Origin: Thiocapsa sp. UBA6158
GTDB lineage: Bacteria; Pseudomonadota; Gammaproteobacteria; Chromatiales; Chromatiaceae
Assembly: GCF_002423035.1 (NCBI RefSeq)
Contig: NZ_DIUM01000114.1
Coordinates: forward strand, 1-60,375
Direction: 5' to 3'
DNA: 60,375 nucleotides
Positions 42,748-51,396 of this stretch are shown one piece after another (within the stretch, counting starts at the first letter, position 1; the number at the start of each line of letters is the position of its first letter). Both the position numbers and the translations under genes were made by a program. The notes beneath the pieces are model-generated. The model was given only the letters and a program-made list of their open reading frames with translations. It was not told the DNA's origin and searched no databases.

Positions 42748-42846
42748 ATCGCGTCCGGTTTGAACGGTGGCGTCTCGCCTTGGATGGTCACTTGGATGTG
42801 CAAACAGCCCCGGTGGGGACGCGATTCAAGAATTTTTTCGTTTTTT
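42744..42846 (+). terminator. Repeat-built terminator after lpxB
   Basis: TTGAATCGCGTCC (42744-42756, containing the lpxB TGA) pairs perfectly with GGACGCGATTCAA (42817-42829) over a 60-base loop, followed by GAATTTTTTCGTTTTTTAC. Two runs of six T make this the best intrinsic-terminator candidate in the window, built from two copies of the dispersed element. Confidence 0.65.
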
Positions 42847-42848
42847 AC

Positions 42849-42935
42849 TAAAACCGTGTCGGGGATAAGTGATTTGATGGCCTCGACGATGCGGATATGA
42901 GGCAGGCAGAATTGGTCACTCCGGACGCGGTTTTA
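42849..42935. repeat. Inverted repeat pair around the rnhB start codon
   Basis: TAAAACCGTGTC (42849-42860) and GACGCGGTTTTA (42924-42935) form 12 pairs with one wobble. The loop contains the rnhB ATG (42897), and the right arm is coding (residues 10-13). Both arms are variants of the dispersed element. Confidence 0.65.
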
Positions 42936-43502
42936 TGGGTCGCCGGCGTCGATGAGGCGGGGAGGGGACCACTTGCGGGGCCGGTCAGCGCCGCGGCGGT
43001 GATCTTGGATCCGGCTCGCCCGATCTCGGGCCTCGACGATTCGAAAAAACTGACTCCGGCTCGGCGCGACGTCTTGGATCTCGAGATCCGCGAACGGGCA
43101 CTGGCGTGGTCGATCGCTTGGGCCAGTGCGGAGGAGATCGACCGGATCAATATCCTCCAGGCATCCATGCTGGCGATGCAGCGCGCGGTTGCGGCCTTGA
43201 CTGTGCGGCCGACACGGGTGCTCGTCGACGGTCATCGTTGTCCGGATGTGGGGTGCGAGGCCGAGGCGATCGTCGGCGGCGACGGCTTGGTCCCATCGAT
43301 CGGCGCTGCATCGATCCTGGCCAAGGTTGCGCGCGATCGTCTCATGTGCGACCTGGATCTGGCTTTTCCCGGCTACGGCTTTGCCGGGCACAAGGGCTAT
43401 CCAACACGCGCACACATCGAGGCGCTGCGCCGACTCGGACCCTGTCCGGAGCACAGGCGCAGTTTTGGCCCGGTCCGGGCGTTGATCCAGATCATGGGCT
43501 GA
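42897..43502 (+). CDS. rnhB: Ribonuclease HII
   Basis: Removes RNA and single ribonucleotides from DNA. The metal motif GVDEAGRG (Asp19, Glu20) is followed by DDSKKLTPARR, the DGHRCP segment with another acidic ligand, and ASILAKVARDRLM. It has 201 residues. The first 13 residues (MRQAELVTPDAVL) are not conserved and are partly encoded by a dispersed-repeat copy, so they look acquired; ATG 42897 has GATGCGGA upstream but no strong ribosome site. It follows lpxB, as in E. coli. Confidence 0.94.
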   Translation: MRQAELVTPDAVLWVAGVDEAGRGPLAGPVSAAAVILDPARPISGLDDSKKLTPARRDVLDLEIRERALAWSIAWASAEEIDRINILQASMLAMQRAVAALTVRPTRVLVDGHRCPDVGCEAEAIVGGDGLVPSIGAASILAKVARDRLMCDLDLAFPGYGFAGHKGYPTRAHIEALRRLGPCPEHRRSFGPVRALIQIMG

Positions 43503-43583
43503 TCGACCTCGTCGCGAACCTGCCGGCCCTGGTCGGTATCCCGTTGGTGCTGGCGGACACGCTCGGCCGAGTCGCTCGGTTCC

Positions 43584-46500
43584 TCAGGATGCCTCCATTT
43601 CGCGCTCCAGTCGACGCTTCACGTCGCCGGGCGACCCGGTGTGACGGGCGAGCAGGTCGTAGGCGACCGGAACCACGAACAAGGTGAAGACGGTTGCTGC
43701 GAGGACACCTGCGAGGATGACGGTACCGATGACCGTGCGGGTCTCGGCGCCGGCACCGCTCGAGAGCAGCAGCGGGAGCGAGCCGGCAGCCGTCGTGATG
43801 CCGGTCATCACGATGGGGCGCAGACGCACGTCGGCCGCTTCGAGCAGCGCCTCGCGAAATTCCTTGCCCTGGTCGCGCAGCTGGTTGGCGAACTCCACGA
43901 TCAGGATGCCGTTCTTGGCGGCGAGCCCGACCAGCATGATCAGCCCGATCTGACTGTAGATGTTGAGCGTTTGTCCGGTCAGCCAGAGGGCAAGCAATGC
44001 ACCTGCAATGGCCAGCGGGACTGTCAACATGATGACGAACGGGTGAATCCAGCTCTCGAACTGGGCGGCCAGAACCAGGAACACCACCAGCAGGCCAAGA
44101 ACGAAGACGAAGAGAATATCCTGATTGCTCGATCGGAAGTCGCGGCTCTGTCCCTTGTAGTCGATTTGGGTCTTTTCGGGCAGGTGCTCGGCGACCTTCG
44201 CCTCCAGGTAGCTCAGCGCGTCGCCGAGGGCAAGTCCTGAATCCAGGTTTGCCTCGATGGTGATGGCGCGCAGCCGATTGTAGCGGTTCAGGCTCTGCGA
44301 ATCGGCCGACTCGATCACCCGGACGAGGTTGGAGAGCGGGATCAGCTCGCCGCTGCGGTCCGAGCGCACATAGAGGTTTTCCAGGCTTCCCGGCGTGCGT
44401 TGCTCGTCGCGCTCACCTTCGAGGATGACGTCGTATTCCTCCCCTGCGTCCAGATAGGTCGTCACCTTGCGCGAGCCGAGCATGGTCTCGAGCGTGCGCC
44501 CGATGTTGCCGACCGTCACCCCGAGATCGGCCGCGCGATCGTAATCGATCTCGACCTTGAGCTGCGGCTTGGTCTCCTTGTAGTCCCAATCGATGCCGCT
44601 CAGGCCGGGGTTATCCTCTTCGATCGCCTCGAGCAGCAGGTCGCGCCACTGCGCCAGCTCTTCGTACGTCCCGCCTCCGATCACGAACTGTACCGGCTTC
44701 CGGATGCGCGCGCCGAATCCCTGACGCATCACCGGGAAGGCGGTCACGCCGGGCAGGTCGGCAAGTTTGGCGCGCACCTCGTCCATGATGAGCCAGCCCG
44801 AACGACGCTTGTCGAAGTCGTTCAGGACCATCACGACGATGCCGGTATTGAAGAGCGCTGTATTGGAGAAGGTACGAGGCGCACGCACCAGCAGTCGGAT
44901 CGCCTCCCCCGACTCGGCATAGGGCATGAGTCGCTTCTCGATTTCGTCCATATACCCGCTCATGTATCCAAAAGACGCGCCTTCGGGGCCGTTGATCAGG
45001 ACAAAAAAGGCACCGCGATCCTCTTTCGGCGCATATTCCCGCGGGATCTGCTCAAGCAGCCAGACGGCAGCGCCGAGTGTGCCGATGAAGGCGAGCACGA
45101 CGATCCAGGGCTGACGCAGCAGGAACCGTAGCAGGGTGCCGTAGCCGCGCCGTACCCGCTGAAAGACCCAATCGACCCCGTGGGTGAGGGATGCGCGCCG
45201 ATGCGATTGCGGCAGGATCTGGGAGGCGAGCATCGGTGACAGCGACAGGGCGACGAAAGACGAGAAGGCCACGGCCGCGGCCATGGTGAGTGCGAACTCC
45301 GCGAAGAGTCGTCCGACATCCCCCTGCAGAAAGGCGATGGGCACGAAGACCGAGATCAAGACGATGGTGGTGGCGACAACGGCGAAGGCGACCTGACGGG
45401 TCCCGCGATAGGCTGCAACGAGCCGCGTCTCACCATATTGTTCCATGCGGCGATGGATGTTCTCGAGGACCACGATGGCGTCGTCCACGACCAGCCCGAT
45501 CGCCAGGACCAATGCCAGCAGGGTCAGGATGTTGACGGAGAAACCGAGTCCGAGCAGGACCGTGAAGGTCGCCACGATCGAGACCGGGACGGTAACGGCC
45601 GGCACCAGCATCGCGCGCACGCTGCCCAGGAACAGGAAGATGATCAAGATGACCAGGCCGATGGCGATCGCGAGCGTCTTGTAGACTTCCTTGATGGCGT
45701 CCTTGACGAAGACCGATGAGTCGAAGCTCTGTTTGATCTCCATGCCTTCCGGCAGGTTCGCGTTGATGAGAGCGGCCTCAGCCTTGGCTGCGTCCGCCAC
45801 CGCAACCGTGTTTGCGGTCGATTGCTTCACCACGCCGATGCCGACCATGGGGACGCCGTTGCCGCGAAAGAAGGTGCGATTCTCCTCGGTGCCGCGTTCG
45901 ACGCGCGCGACGTCGCCGAGGCGTACCAGGTGACCGTCGGTCCCGCGCGCCAGCACGAGACGTGCGAAGTCGTCCGAGCCGTTGAAGGTGCGGTTGATGC
46001 GCACGCTGAACTGGCGATCGACCGATTCGATGCTGCCCGCGGGGAGCTCCAGGTTCTCGGCACGCAGTGCTGCCTCGACATCGGCCACCGTCAAAGCGCG
46101 CGCGGCCAGCTCGTTGCGGTCGAGCCAGACGCGCATCGCATACACCTGACTGCCGCCGACCTGGATGCGGGCCACGCCGTCGATGACCGAGAATCGATCG
46201 ACGAGATAGCGTCTGGCGTAGTCGGTCAGCTCCGGAACGCTCATCCGATCGCTGACCAGATTCAGCCACATGATCACGTCTTCGTTGCTGTCGACCTTTT
46301 GAATTTCGGGCGGATCGGCCTCGGTCGGGAGTTGATCGAGCACGGCCGAGACACGATCGCGGATATCGTTGGCTGCACCGTCGATGTCGCGGTTGATGTT
46401 GAACTCGATGGTGATGGCCGAACGTCCGTCCTCGCTGACGGACTCGACCGTGCGGATGCCCTCCACACCCGCGATTCGGTCTTCGATCAGCTGGGTGATC

Positions 46501-46685
46501 CGCGTCTCGACGACGTTGGCCGCGGCACCCGGATAGACGGTCTCGATCGAGACAACCGGCGGGTCGATGTCTGGATACTCGCGCAGCGCAAGCCGATCGA
46601 AGGCGACCAGACCGAAGGCGACAAGCAGGAGCGAGAGGACGGTGGCGAGGACAGGGCGGGTGACCGAGATGTCGGATAGGATCAT
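43584..46685 (-). CDS. RND efflux transporter, HAE-1 family
   Basis: Inner-membrane proton-driven multidrug pump of the AcrB/MexB/MdtB type. It has 1033 residues, starting MILSDISVTRPVLATVLSLL (first membrane span). The transport signature GLVVDDAIVVLENIHRRME holds the proton-relay Asp pair in helix 4, and two large periplasmic loops are evident (about 30-330 and 550-860). The ATG overlaps the stop of the membrane-fusion protein gene (ATGA). No TolC-type outer-membrane gene lies nearby, so the pair probably uses a TolC encoded elsewhere. Substrate unknown. Confidence 0.92.
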   Translation of the reverse strand: MILSDISVTRPVLATVLSLLLVAFGLVAFDRLALREYPDIDPPVVSIETVYPGAAANVVETRITQLIEDRIAGVEGIRTVESVSEDGRSAITIEFNINRDIDGAANDIRDRVSAVLDQLPTEADPPEIQKVDSNEDVIMWLNLVSDRMSVPELTDYARRYLVDRFSVIDGVARIQVGGSQVYAMRVWLDRNELAARALTVADVEAALRAENLELPAGSIESVDRQFSVRINRTFNGSDDFARLVLARGTDGHLVRLGDVARVERGTEENRTFFRGNGVPMVGIGVVKQSTANTVAVADAAKAEAALINANLPEGMEIKQSFDSSVFVKDAIKEVYKTLAIAIGLVILIIFLFLGSVRAMLVPAVTVPVSIVATFTVLLGLGFSVNILTLLALVLAIGLVVDDAIVVLENIHRRMEQYGETRLVAAYRGTRQVAFAVVATTIVLISVFVPIAFLQGDVGRLFAEFALTMAAAVAFSSFVALSLSPMLASQILPQSHRRASLTHGVDWVFQRVRRGYGTLLRFLLRQPWIVVLAFIGTLGAAVWLLEQIPREYAPKEDRGAFFVLINGPEGASFGYMSGYMDEIEKRLMPYAESGEAIRLLVRAPRTFSNTALFNTGIVVMVLNDFDKRRSGWLIMDEVRAKLADLPGVTAFPVMRQGFGARIRKPVQFVIGGGTYEELAQWRDLLLEAIEEDNPGLSGIDWDYKETKPQLKVEIDYDRAADLGVTVGNIGRTLETMLGSRKVTTYLDAGEEYDVILEGERDEQRTPGSLENLYVRSDRSGELIPLSNLVRVIESADSQSLNRYNRLRAITIEANLDSGLALGDALSYLEAKVAEHLPEKTQIDYKGQSRDFRSSNQDILFVFVLGLLVVFLVLAAQFESWIHPFVIMLTVPLAIAGALLALWLTGQTLNIYSQIGLIMLVGLAAKNGILIVEFANQLRDQGKEFREALLEAADVRLRPIVMTGITTAAGSLPLLLSSGAGAETRTVIGTVILAGVLAATVFTLFVVPVAYDLLARHTGSPGDVKRRLEREMEAS

Positions 46686-47761
46686 GGGGTCGGGTTCCTC
46701 GCGGCCCGCGCATCGACCGAGGAGTCATCCCTGATCACGATCTCGACAGGCTGTCCCGGCCGAGCCTTCAGATGGCCGTCTTCGATGACGCGATCGCCTT
46801 CCGCGAGCCCTTCGCGCACCTCGACCAGCCCCGGCTTGCGCGCGCCGATTCGGACTTGACGCCGCTCCGAGGTCAGACCCGCTTCGCCCTCGACGACGAG
46901 CTGAACGAAGTGCTCCTGGCCTTGGTGCAGAATCGCGGCCTCGGGCACGACCAGTGCGTCGCGCGGGTCCACCAACAGCTCGACCCGCATCAGCAGGCCG
47001 GGTTTGAGCGTGCGCTCCGGGTTGGGGATGAGTGCGCGGACCTGAATGGAGCGGGTGACTGGGTCGACCCGACTGTCGACACCCCGCACCACGCCCTCGA
47101 AAGTACGATCCCCATAGGCCGCGGCGCGTGCCTCGATTCTCAGCCCCGGCGCAAGCGCGTTCATGAAGACGCTCGGGACCGTAAAATCCAGCTTCATGAA
47201 GCTGTCGTCGTCGAGCGTCGTAATCGTATCGCCGGGTTCGACCAGGGTCCCGCGGCTGACGTTGCGCAGACCCAGCACGCCGTCGAACGGCGCCTTGATA
47301 AGACGGTCGGACAGGCGCGACTCGATGGCTACCAAGACGGCGCGGGCTGTGTCGAGGTCACGCTTGCGCTCGTCGAGAAGCGATTCGGATGCAGCACCTT
47401 GTGCGACCAATGCCTTCACCCGCTCGTATTGCCGATCCGCCTCGCCGACCCGCACCTGTGCCTCGTCGAGCAGCGCGTGCTGTTCGACGCTGGTGAGCTC
47501 CACCAGGATGTCGCCTTCTTCGACCCGTTGGCCGTCGTCGAAATGGATTGCCGAGATGGTCTCGGTGACGTTTGCGGTGATGTTGACCGATTCGTTCGCC
47601 TTCAGCGTCCCGAGGGCTTCGACCCGTTCGGCCCAGGGCATGGATCCGACCTCCGCGACCAAGACGGCGACAGCCGAGGCGGAATTCGGCGCCGTCAGGG
47701 TCACGGCGACGACGAGGGGGACAGACATCAACCAACGGGTCAGGGGTCGTAGTGAGGACAT
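46682..47761 (-). CDS. RND periplasmic adaptor (membrane fusion protein)
   Basis: Periplasmic adaptor partner of the RND pump. The start was set at ATG 47761 because a signal peptide follows (SSLRPLTRWLMSVPLVVAV, cut after SASA); the frame is open to 47866. The lipoyl half-motifs are visible (VSEIHFDDGQRVEEGDILVEL-like stretch near residue 75 and IKAPFDGVLGLRNVSRG near 160), with a helical hairpin between them and beta-barrel sequence after. There is no lipobox Cys, so it is probably soluble or attached by other means. It has 359 residues. Confidence 0.9.
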   Translation of the reverse strand: MSSLRPLTRWLMSVPLVVAVTLTAPNSASAVAVLVAEVGSMPWAERVEALGTLKANESVNITANVTETISAIHFDDGQRVEEGDILVELTSVEQHALLDEAQVRVGEADRQYERVKALVAQGAASESLLDERKRDLDTARAVLVAIESRLSDRLIKAPFDGVLGLRNVSRGTLVEPGDTITTLDDDSFMKLDFTVPSVFMNALAPGLRIEARAAAYGDRTFEGVVRGVDSRVDPVTRSIQVRALIPNPERTLKPGLLMRVELLVDPRDALVVPEAAILHQGQEHFVQLVVEGEAGLTSERRQVRIGARKPGLVEVREGLAEGDRVIEDGHLKARPGQPVEIVIRDDSSVDARAARNPTP

Positions 47762-47941
47762 GCATCGAATCCATGTTGTCGGGCGGACGTACGCTCGGCG
47801 GCTCCATGCACCATGCCGGCGCGCCGTGCGACGACTCGCCCGGGATCCGGCGTGACGGTCATGCAACGGGGGCCACGGAGAGACGACGAACCCTGAAGCG
47901 TGGGGTATCTGCTCGGTGCTCGAGCCGAGGGCGCCGGAATC

Positions 47942-48364
47942 TCAACCGATTGCGGACTTTGCCTGGCCCTTCATCTTGTTGACGATTGCGTAAACACCGA
48001 CATGTCGATTGGGGCTTAGGTGCTCTTGGAGCCGAAGCGCCTCGAACAGTTCCTCGACATCCAGTGCCTCGATCTCCTCGGGACGTTTCCCGGAGAAGAG
48101 TCCGACCAGCAGGGCGACGACGCCTTTGATGATCGCGGTGTCGCAATCACCCCTGTAGGTCAGATGTCCGGGTTGGTCCGGCATCGGGTGCGCAGCCGTA
48201 TGAACCAGGCTCATGCACTCGATGACACGGTTGCGGTCGGTCTTATCCTCGGGCGGCATCGGCGCCAAACGCTCGCCGATCTCGACCAGGTACTGATAGC
48301 GCTCGTCCCAATCGCCGAGAAGCTCGAAGTTCTCGAGGATCTCGGTCATTTCGTCGTTGAGCAT
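47942..48364 (-). CDS. sufE: SufE-family sulfur acceptor
   Basis: SufE accepts persulfide sulfur from the cysteine desulfurase SufS. The fold pattern is clear: WDERYQYLVEIGERL (residues 19-33), Asp/Asn-rich turn, active-site Cys50, then GDCDTAIIKGVVALLVGLFSGK and the LSPNRHVGV C-terminal helix. The usual active-site sequence GCxSxVW reads ECMSLVH here, keeping Cys and Ser but losing Gly and Trp. ATG 48364 gives 140 residues; the open frame further upstream is not conserved. It lies after an iscA-like gene, with no sufBCDS in the window. Confidence 0.86.
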   Translation of the reverse strand: MLNDEMTEILENFELLGDWDERYQYLVEIGERLAPMPPEDKTDRNRVIECMSLVHTAAHPMPDQPGHLTYRGDCDTAIIKGVVALLVGLFSGKRPEEIEALDVEELFEALRLQEHLSPNRHVGVYAIVNKMKGQAKSAIG

Positions 48365-48573
48365 GGATGCGGATCGTTCCAAGTTGAGACTGAAGGGTTC
48401 ATCACGGGGCTCCGATCGAGACAGGCTGCTCGATGTCGAGCATCGGTATCGCCTCGGCCGCGCGCCGCGACGGTGCCTTGACCTCGCGATCTTCGAAAAC
48501 CCTGTATTGCGTCGACCCCGCGGCAGTGTGAAGATCGTCGATCCAAGACAACGCCAAGATATCCCGTGTCGTC

Positions 48574-48587
48574 CCGGACGCGATTCA
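48574..48587 (-). repeat. Dispersed repeat at iscA-like stop
   Basis: On the minus strand TGAATCGCGTCCGG, identical over 14 bases to the copy at the lpxB stop; the TGA is the stop codon of the iscA-like gene. The remaining ~200 bases before sufE contain no gene. Confidence 0.7.
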
Positions 48588-48911
48588 GACGCTGAAGGAC
48601 TCCCCGCAGCCGCAGGTATCCTTGACCTTGGGGTTGCGGAACTCGAAGCCTTGGTTGAGAAGGCTGGAGCGCACGAAATCGATCTCCATGCCGTCGATGC
48701 GGCCGAGACTGTCTTCGTCGACGACGACCTTGACGCCGTGGCTTTCGAAGATTCGATCGGTCGGGTCCACGGCGTCCGCGTAATCGACGTCGTACGCAAA
48801 TCCCGTGCAGCCGCTCTTGCGGGTGCCGACGCGCAAACCCAGGCCATGTCCACGCTTGCTGAGCATACCGGCCACATGACTGGCGGCGGCTTCTGTCAGT
48901 GTTACTGCCAT
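48585..48911 (-). CDS. iscA: A-type iron-sulfur carrier, IscA-like
   Basis: Small carrier that delivers Fe-S clusters or iron to target proteins. The three ligand cysteines are at Cys35 (RKSGCTGFAY) and Cys100/Cys102 (DTCGCGESF). The body, with LGLRVGTRKSGCTGFAY and VKVVVDEDSLGRIDG, is close to IscA of E. coli, though SufA or ErpA roles cannot be excluded because iscS/iscU/hscA are not nearby. ATG 48911 gives 108 residues; an in-frame ATG at 48947 lacks similarity. Operon-like with the SufE gene downstream. Confidence 0.9.
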   Translation of the reverse strand: MAVTLTEAAASHVAGMLSKRGHGLGLRVGTRKSGCTGFAYDVDYADAVDPTDRIFESHGVKVVVDEDSLGRIDGMEIDFVRSSLLNQGFEFRNPKVKDTCGCGESFSV

Positions 48912-49048
48912 TGGATTAACCCTTCGCTCGTTGACGACTCTCAGCATACGGAACTGAGATCTACGGACAGTTTTTCAACCCCGCTCGACTCGGAAACCGA
49001 CCTTGTCCGCAGCGGCGCCGATCCGATCACCGACGCCGTCTGTTCGTG

Positions 49049-49061
49049 CCGATGCGGTTCA
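49049..49061 (-). repeat. Degenerate dispersed repeat at LON-gene stop
   Basis: On the minus strand TGAACCGCATCGG, with the TGA being the gene's stop codon. A similar word (TTCAACCGCATCG on the minus strand) lies upstream of the same gene at about 49759-49771. Both differ from the core by two or three bases. Confidence 0.4.
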
Positions 49062-49721
49062 GTGACGGTGCTCGGCGGTATCCATGCTCGCCGCCGCGGA
49101 CATATCCAGAAGCCCCCGCATCAGCGCGGCCCGGTCGCCCGTCGGAAGGGTCTCGATCAATGCCTGTTTGTCCTCCGGGCTCAGCGGGAGATGGGCACAC
49201 AGAAGGTTGGTCAGGTCCTTGTCGGCCATCTGCTCGACGTCCTCCCAGGGGACCTCGACGCCGCGCAGCGCGCAGTAGGCCTTCAGAGAGGTCAAGAATC
49301 CCTTGCGATCCGCGATCGGCGAGTCGCTCTCCTGGAAGTCTGCCGCGAAGCGCTCCCAGTCCGCGCGGACTCGCCGGTAACCGTGCTCTCCGGCGATCTC
49401 GCTGATCACCTGAAAGCGGCACACGCCGGTGAGTACCAGGACGATTCTGCCGTCGGTCGTCTCGCTGTAGGAGGTAATACGACCGGCGCAGCCGATGCGG
49501 TGAATCTCCGGGACCTCATCGGTCATCGTCTCGCTGGTGGGCTGAATCATGCCGATCAAGTGATTCGATCCCAACGCGTCGGCGACCATATTGATGTAGC
49601 GCGGCTCGAAGATGTTGAGCGGTAACTGGACTCCCGGCATCACGATTGCGCCGGGCAGGGGGAAAATCGGGAGCTCGGCGGGCAGGTCGGAGAATTTCGG
49701 GAAGAACGGGGTGCGGGTCAT
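49059..49721 (-). CDS. LON peptidase substrate-binding-domain protein
   Basis: Stand-alone Lon N-terminal (LAN) domain protein of 220 residues, without ATPase or protease domains. The signature ELPIFPLPGAIVMPGVQLPLNIFEPRY (about residues 16-42) is followed by GCAGRITSYSETTDGRIVLVLTGVCRF, typical of the family. The C-terminal half is helical (LCAHLPLSPEDKQALIETL). Such proteins are common in proteobacteria; the role is unknown, perhaps substrate recognition or a Cereblon-like ligand fold. It is divergent from egtB across 367 bases. Confidence 0.88.
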   Translation of the reverse strand: MTRTPFFPKFSDLPAELPIFPLPGAIVMPGVQLPLNIFEPRYINMVADALGSNHLIGMIQPTSETMTDEVPEIHRIGCAGRITSYSETTDGRIVLVLTGVCRFQVISEIAGEHGYRRVRADWERFAADFQESDSPIADRKGFLTSLKAYCALRGVEVPWEDVEQMADKDLTNLLCAHLPLSPEDKQALIETLPTGDRAALMRGLLDMSAAASMDTAEHRH

Positions 49722-49898
49722 CGGCTGCTCCAGCGCCCGAACCCGCGAGAGGTCCCGGCGATGCGGTTGAACGTTTGCGATATCTTTCGGGTTAGATGGG
49801 GTGTCCGCAGCACATCCCTAGCGCTCGTTGCGGATTAAGCCCAGGCATTCGCCATTCTTTCGTCGCCACGCTGGAAATTCGGCGACCTGGACGCACCA

Positions 49899-49929
49899 TT
49901 GCGAGCGGGCCGGCGATCAATGCGATAAT
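49899..49929 (+). promoter_or_regulatory. Possible egtBD promoter in 367-base gap
   Basis: TTGCGA (49899-49904) and GATAAT (49924-49929) are separated by 19 bases, slightly long for sigma-70. This is the only promoter-like pair I see between 49722 and 50088. The rest of the gap has no gene; the frame open from 49828 into egtB has low-complexity, shadow-like sequence. Confidence 0.35.
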
Positions 49930-50088
49930 AGGGATCCGTCGCACGACCGTGCGCGGCACTTCCACGATCTCCCGAGCTCGGCGGTGAGGCGGCGTGGGAT
50001 TCGGGTGTCACCGAGCTCCAACGAGTCGCCGCTTCGGCTGCACGTGTCCATGGAACCTGATCCGTCAACAACCGAGAGCGAGACTCAC

Positions 50089-51396
50089 ATGCCCCTTCAT
50101 CCCGCAAGGGTCCACCAGGACGATGCCGTGCGAGCGGATCTGTCGGGCGTCTTCAGGCGTGTCCGCGCCTTGACCGAGCAGCTGTGCAAGCCGCTCGCGA
50201 TCGAAGACTATATGCTTCAGACACGGATCGAGACGAGCCCGCCGAAGTGGCATCTGGCGCATGTCTCCTGGTTCTACGAGACCTTCCTGCTGCGTCCCTT
50301 CCTGCCCGGCTACCGGGTCTTCCACCCGCGTTTCGAGTACCTCTTCAATAGCTACTACGAGCAGACCGGAACCGGCTTCTGGCCTCGGCCCGAGCGAGGT
50401 CTCCTGTCCAGGCCGACGGTCGCGGAGGTCTACGACTATCGGCATCATGTCGACGAGGCGATGCTCCGGCTGATCGAGGACTGTCCCTCGGTCGATTGGC
50501 CGACCGTCGCCCAACGTCTGAGCATCGGGCTGCATCACGAGCAGCAGCATCAAGAGCTCTTGGTCACCGACATCAAGGGCAATTTTGCCTACAACCCCTT
50601 GCGGCCCGCCTACCGCGACGACTTGCCGTACGCCCCGCCGAATGATCCGGATCCGCTGCGCTGGGTCGGTTTCGAGGGCGGGCTGCTCGAGATCGGCGCG
50701 GACCCGCAGGGGTTTACCTACGACAACGAAGGGCCCCGCCATCGGGTCTTTCTCGCACCCTTTGCCCTTGCCGATCGGCCCGTGACCAACGGCGAATTTC
50801 GACAATTCATCGACGACGGCGGCTACCGCGATCCGGCCCTTTGGTTGTCCGATGGTTGGGCGACCGTCCGCAAGGAGGGCTGGCAGTCACCGCTCTATTG
50901 GGAGGAGGTCGACGGGGACTGGCAGATCATGACGCTCGGGGGGATGCGCCCGCTGAATCCAGCCGAGCCGGTCTGCCACGTCAGCTACTATGAGGCCGAC
51001 GCCTTCGCGACCTGGGCCGGCAAGCGGCTCCCGACCGAGGCGGAGTGGGAGCATGCCGCGGAGGGTGTCGACATCACGGGCAATTTCGTCGGCGCAGGGT
51101 ATCTCCATCCGTGTCCTGCCCCACGCGGCACAGCGGGGCAGATGGGCGGGCTCAAACAGCTTTTCGGCGATGTCTGGGAGTGGACGGCGTCCGCGTATCT
51201 GCCCTATCCGGGTTATCGTGCGGTGCCGGGTGCACTGGGCGAGTACAACGGCAAATTCATGTGCAATCAAATGGTGCTTCGGGGCGGCTCCTGTGCCAGC
51301 TCGCAGGACCACATACGTGCGACCTATCGCAACTTCTTCTATCCCCAAGAGCGCTGGCAGTTCAAGGGATTTCGACTCGCGGAGACGACACCATGA
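50089..51396 (+). CDS. egtB: Ergothioneine sulfoxide synthase EgtB
   Basis: Non-haem iron oxygenase that joins trimethylhistidine to a thiol, forming the C-S bond of ergothioneine. The DinB-like N-terminal domain carries the three-His iron site: His55 or His58 in PKWHLAHVSWFYE, and His150/His154 in LHHEQQHQE. The C-terminal FGE/sulfatase-modifying domain (about 210-435) ends NQMVLRGGSCASS and ERWQFKGFRLAE. ATG 50089 gives 435 residues; ATG 50050 in frame has no ribosome site either. The stop overlaps the egtD start (ATGA). Confidence 0.9.
   Translation: MPLHPARVHQDDAVRADLSGVFRRVRALTEQLCKPLAIEDYMLQTRIETSPPKWHLAHVSWFYETFLLRPFLPGYRVFHPRFEYLFNSYYEQTGTGFWPRPERGLLSRPTVAEVYDYRHHVDEAMLRLIEDCPSVDWPTVAQRLSIGLHHEQQHQELLVTDIKGNFAYNPLRPAYRDDLPYAPPNDPDPLRWVGFEGGLLEIGADPQGFTYDNEGPRHRVFLAPFALADRPVTNGEFRQFIDDGGYRDPALWLSDGWATVRKEGWQSPLYWEEVDGDWQIMTLGGMRPLNPAEPVCHVSYYEADAFATWAGKRLPTEAEWEHAAEGVDITGNFVGAGYLHPCPAPRGTAGQMGGLKQLFGDVWEWTASAYLPYPGYRAVPGALGEYNGKFMCNQMVLRGGSCASSQDHIRATYRNFFYPQERWQFKGFRLAETTP

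Noticed and set aside
42897..43502. REP element / RAYT system proper
   Set aside because: The repeat lacks the GTxG-type foot of classical REP sequences and no intact RAYT gene is in the window, so I describe it only as a palindromic intergenic family.
49828..50088. Extended EgtB or a separate small gene upstream
   Set aside because: The translation is His/Arg-rich without similarity, and no ribosome site or family extension supports it.
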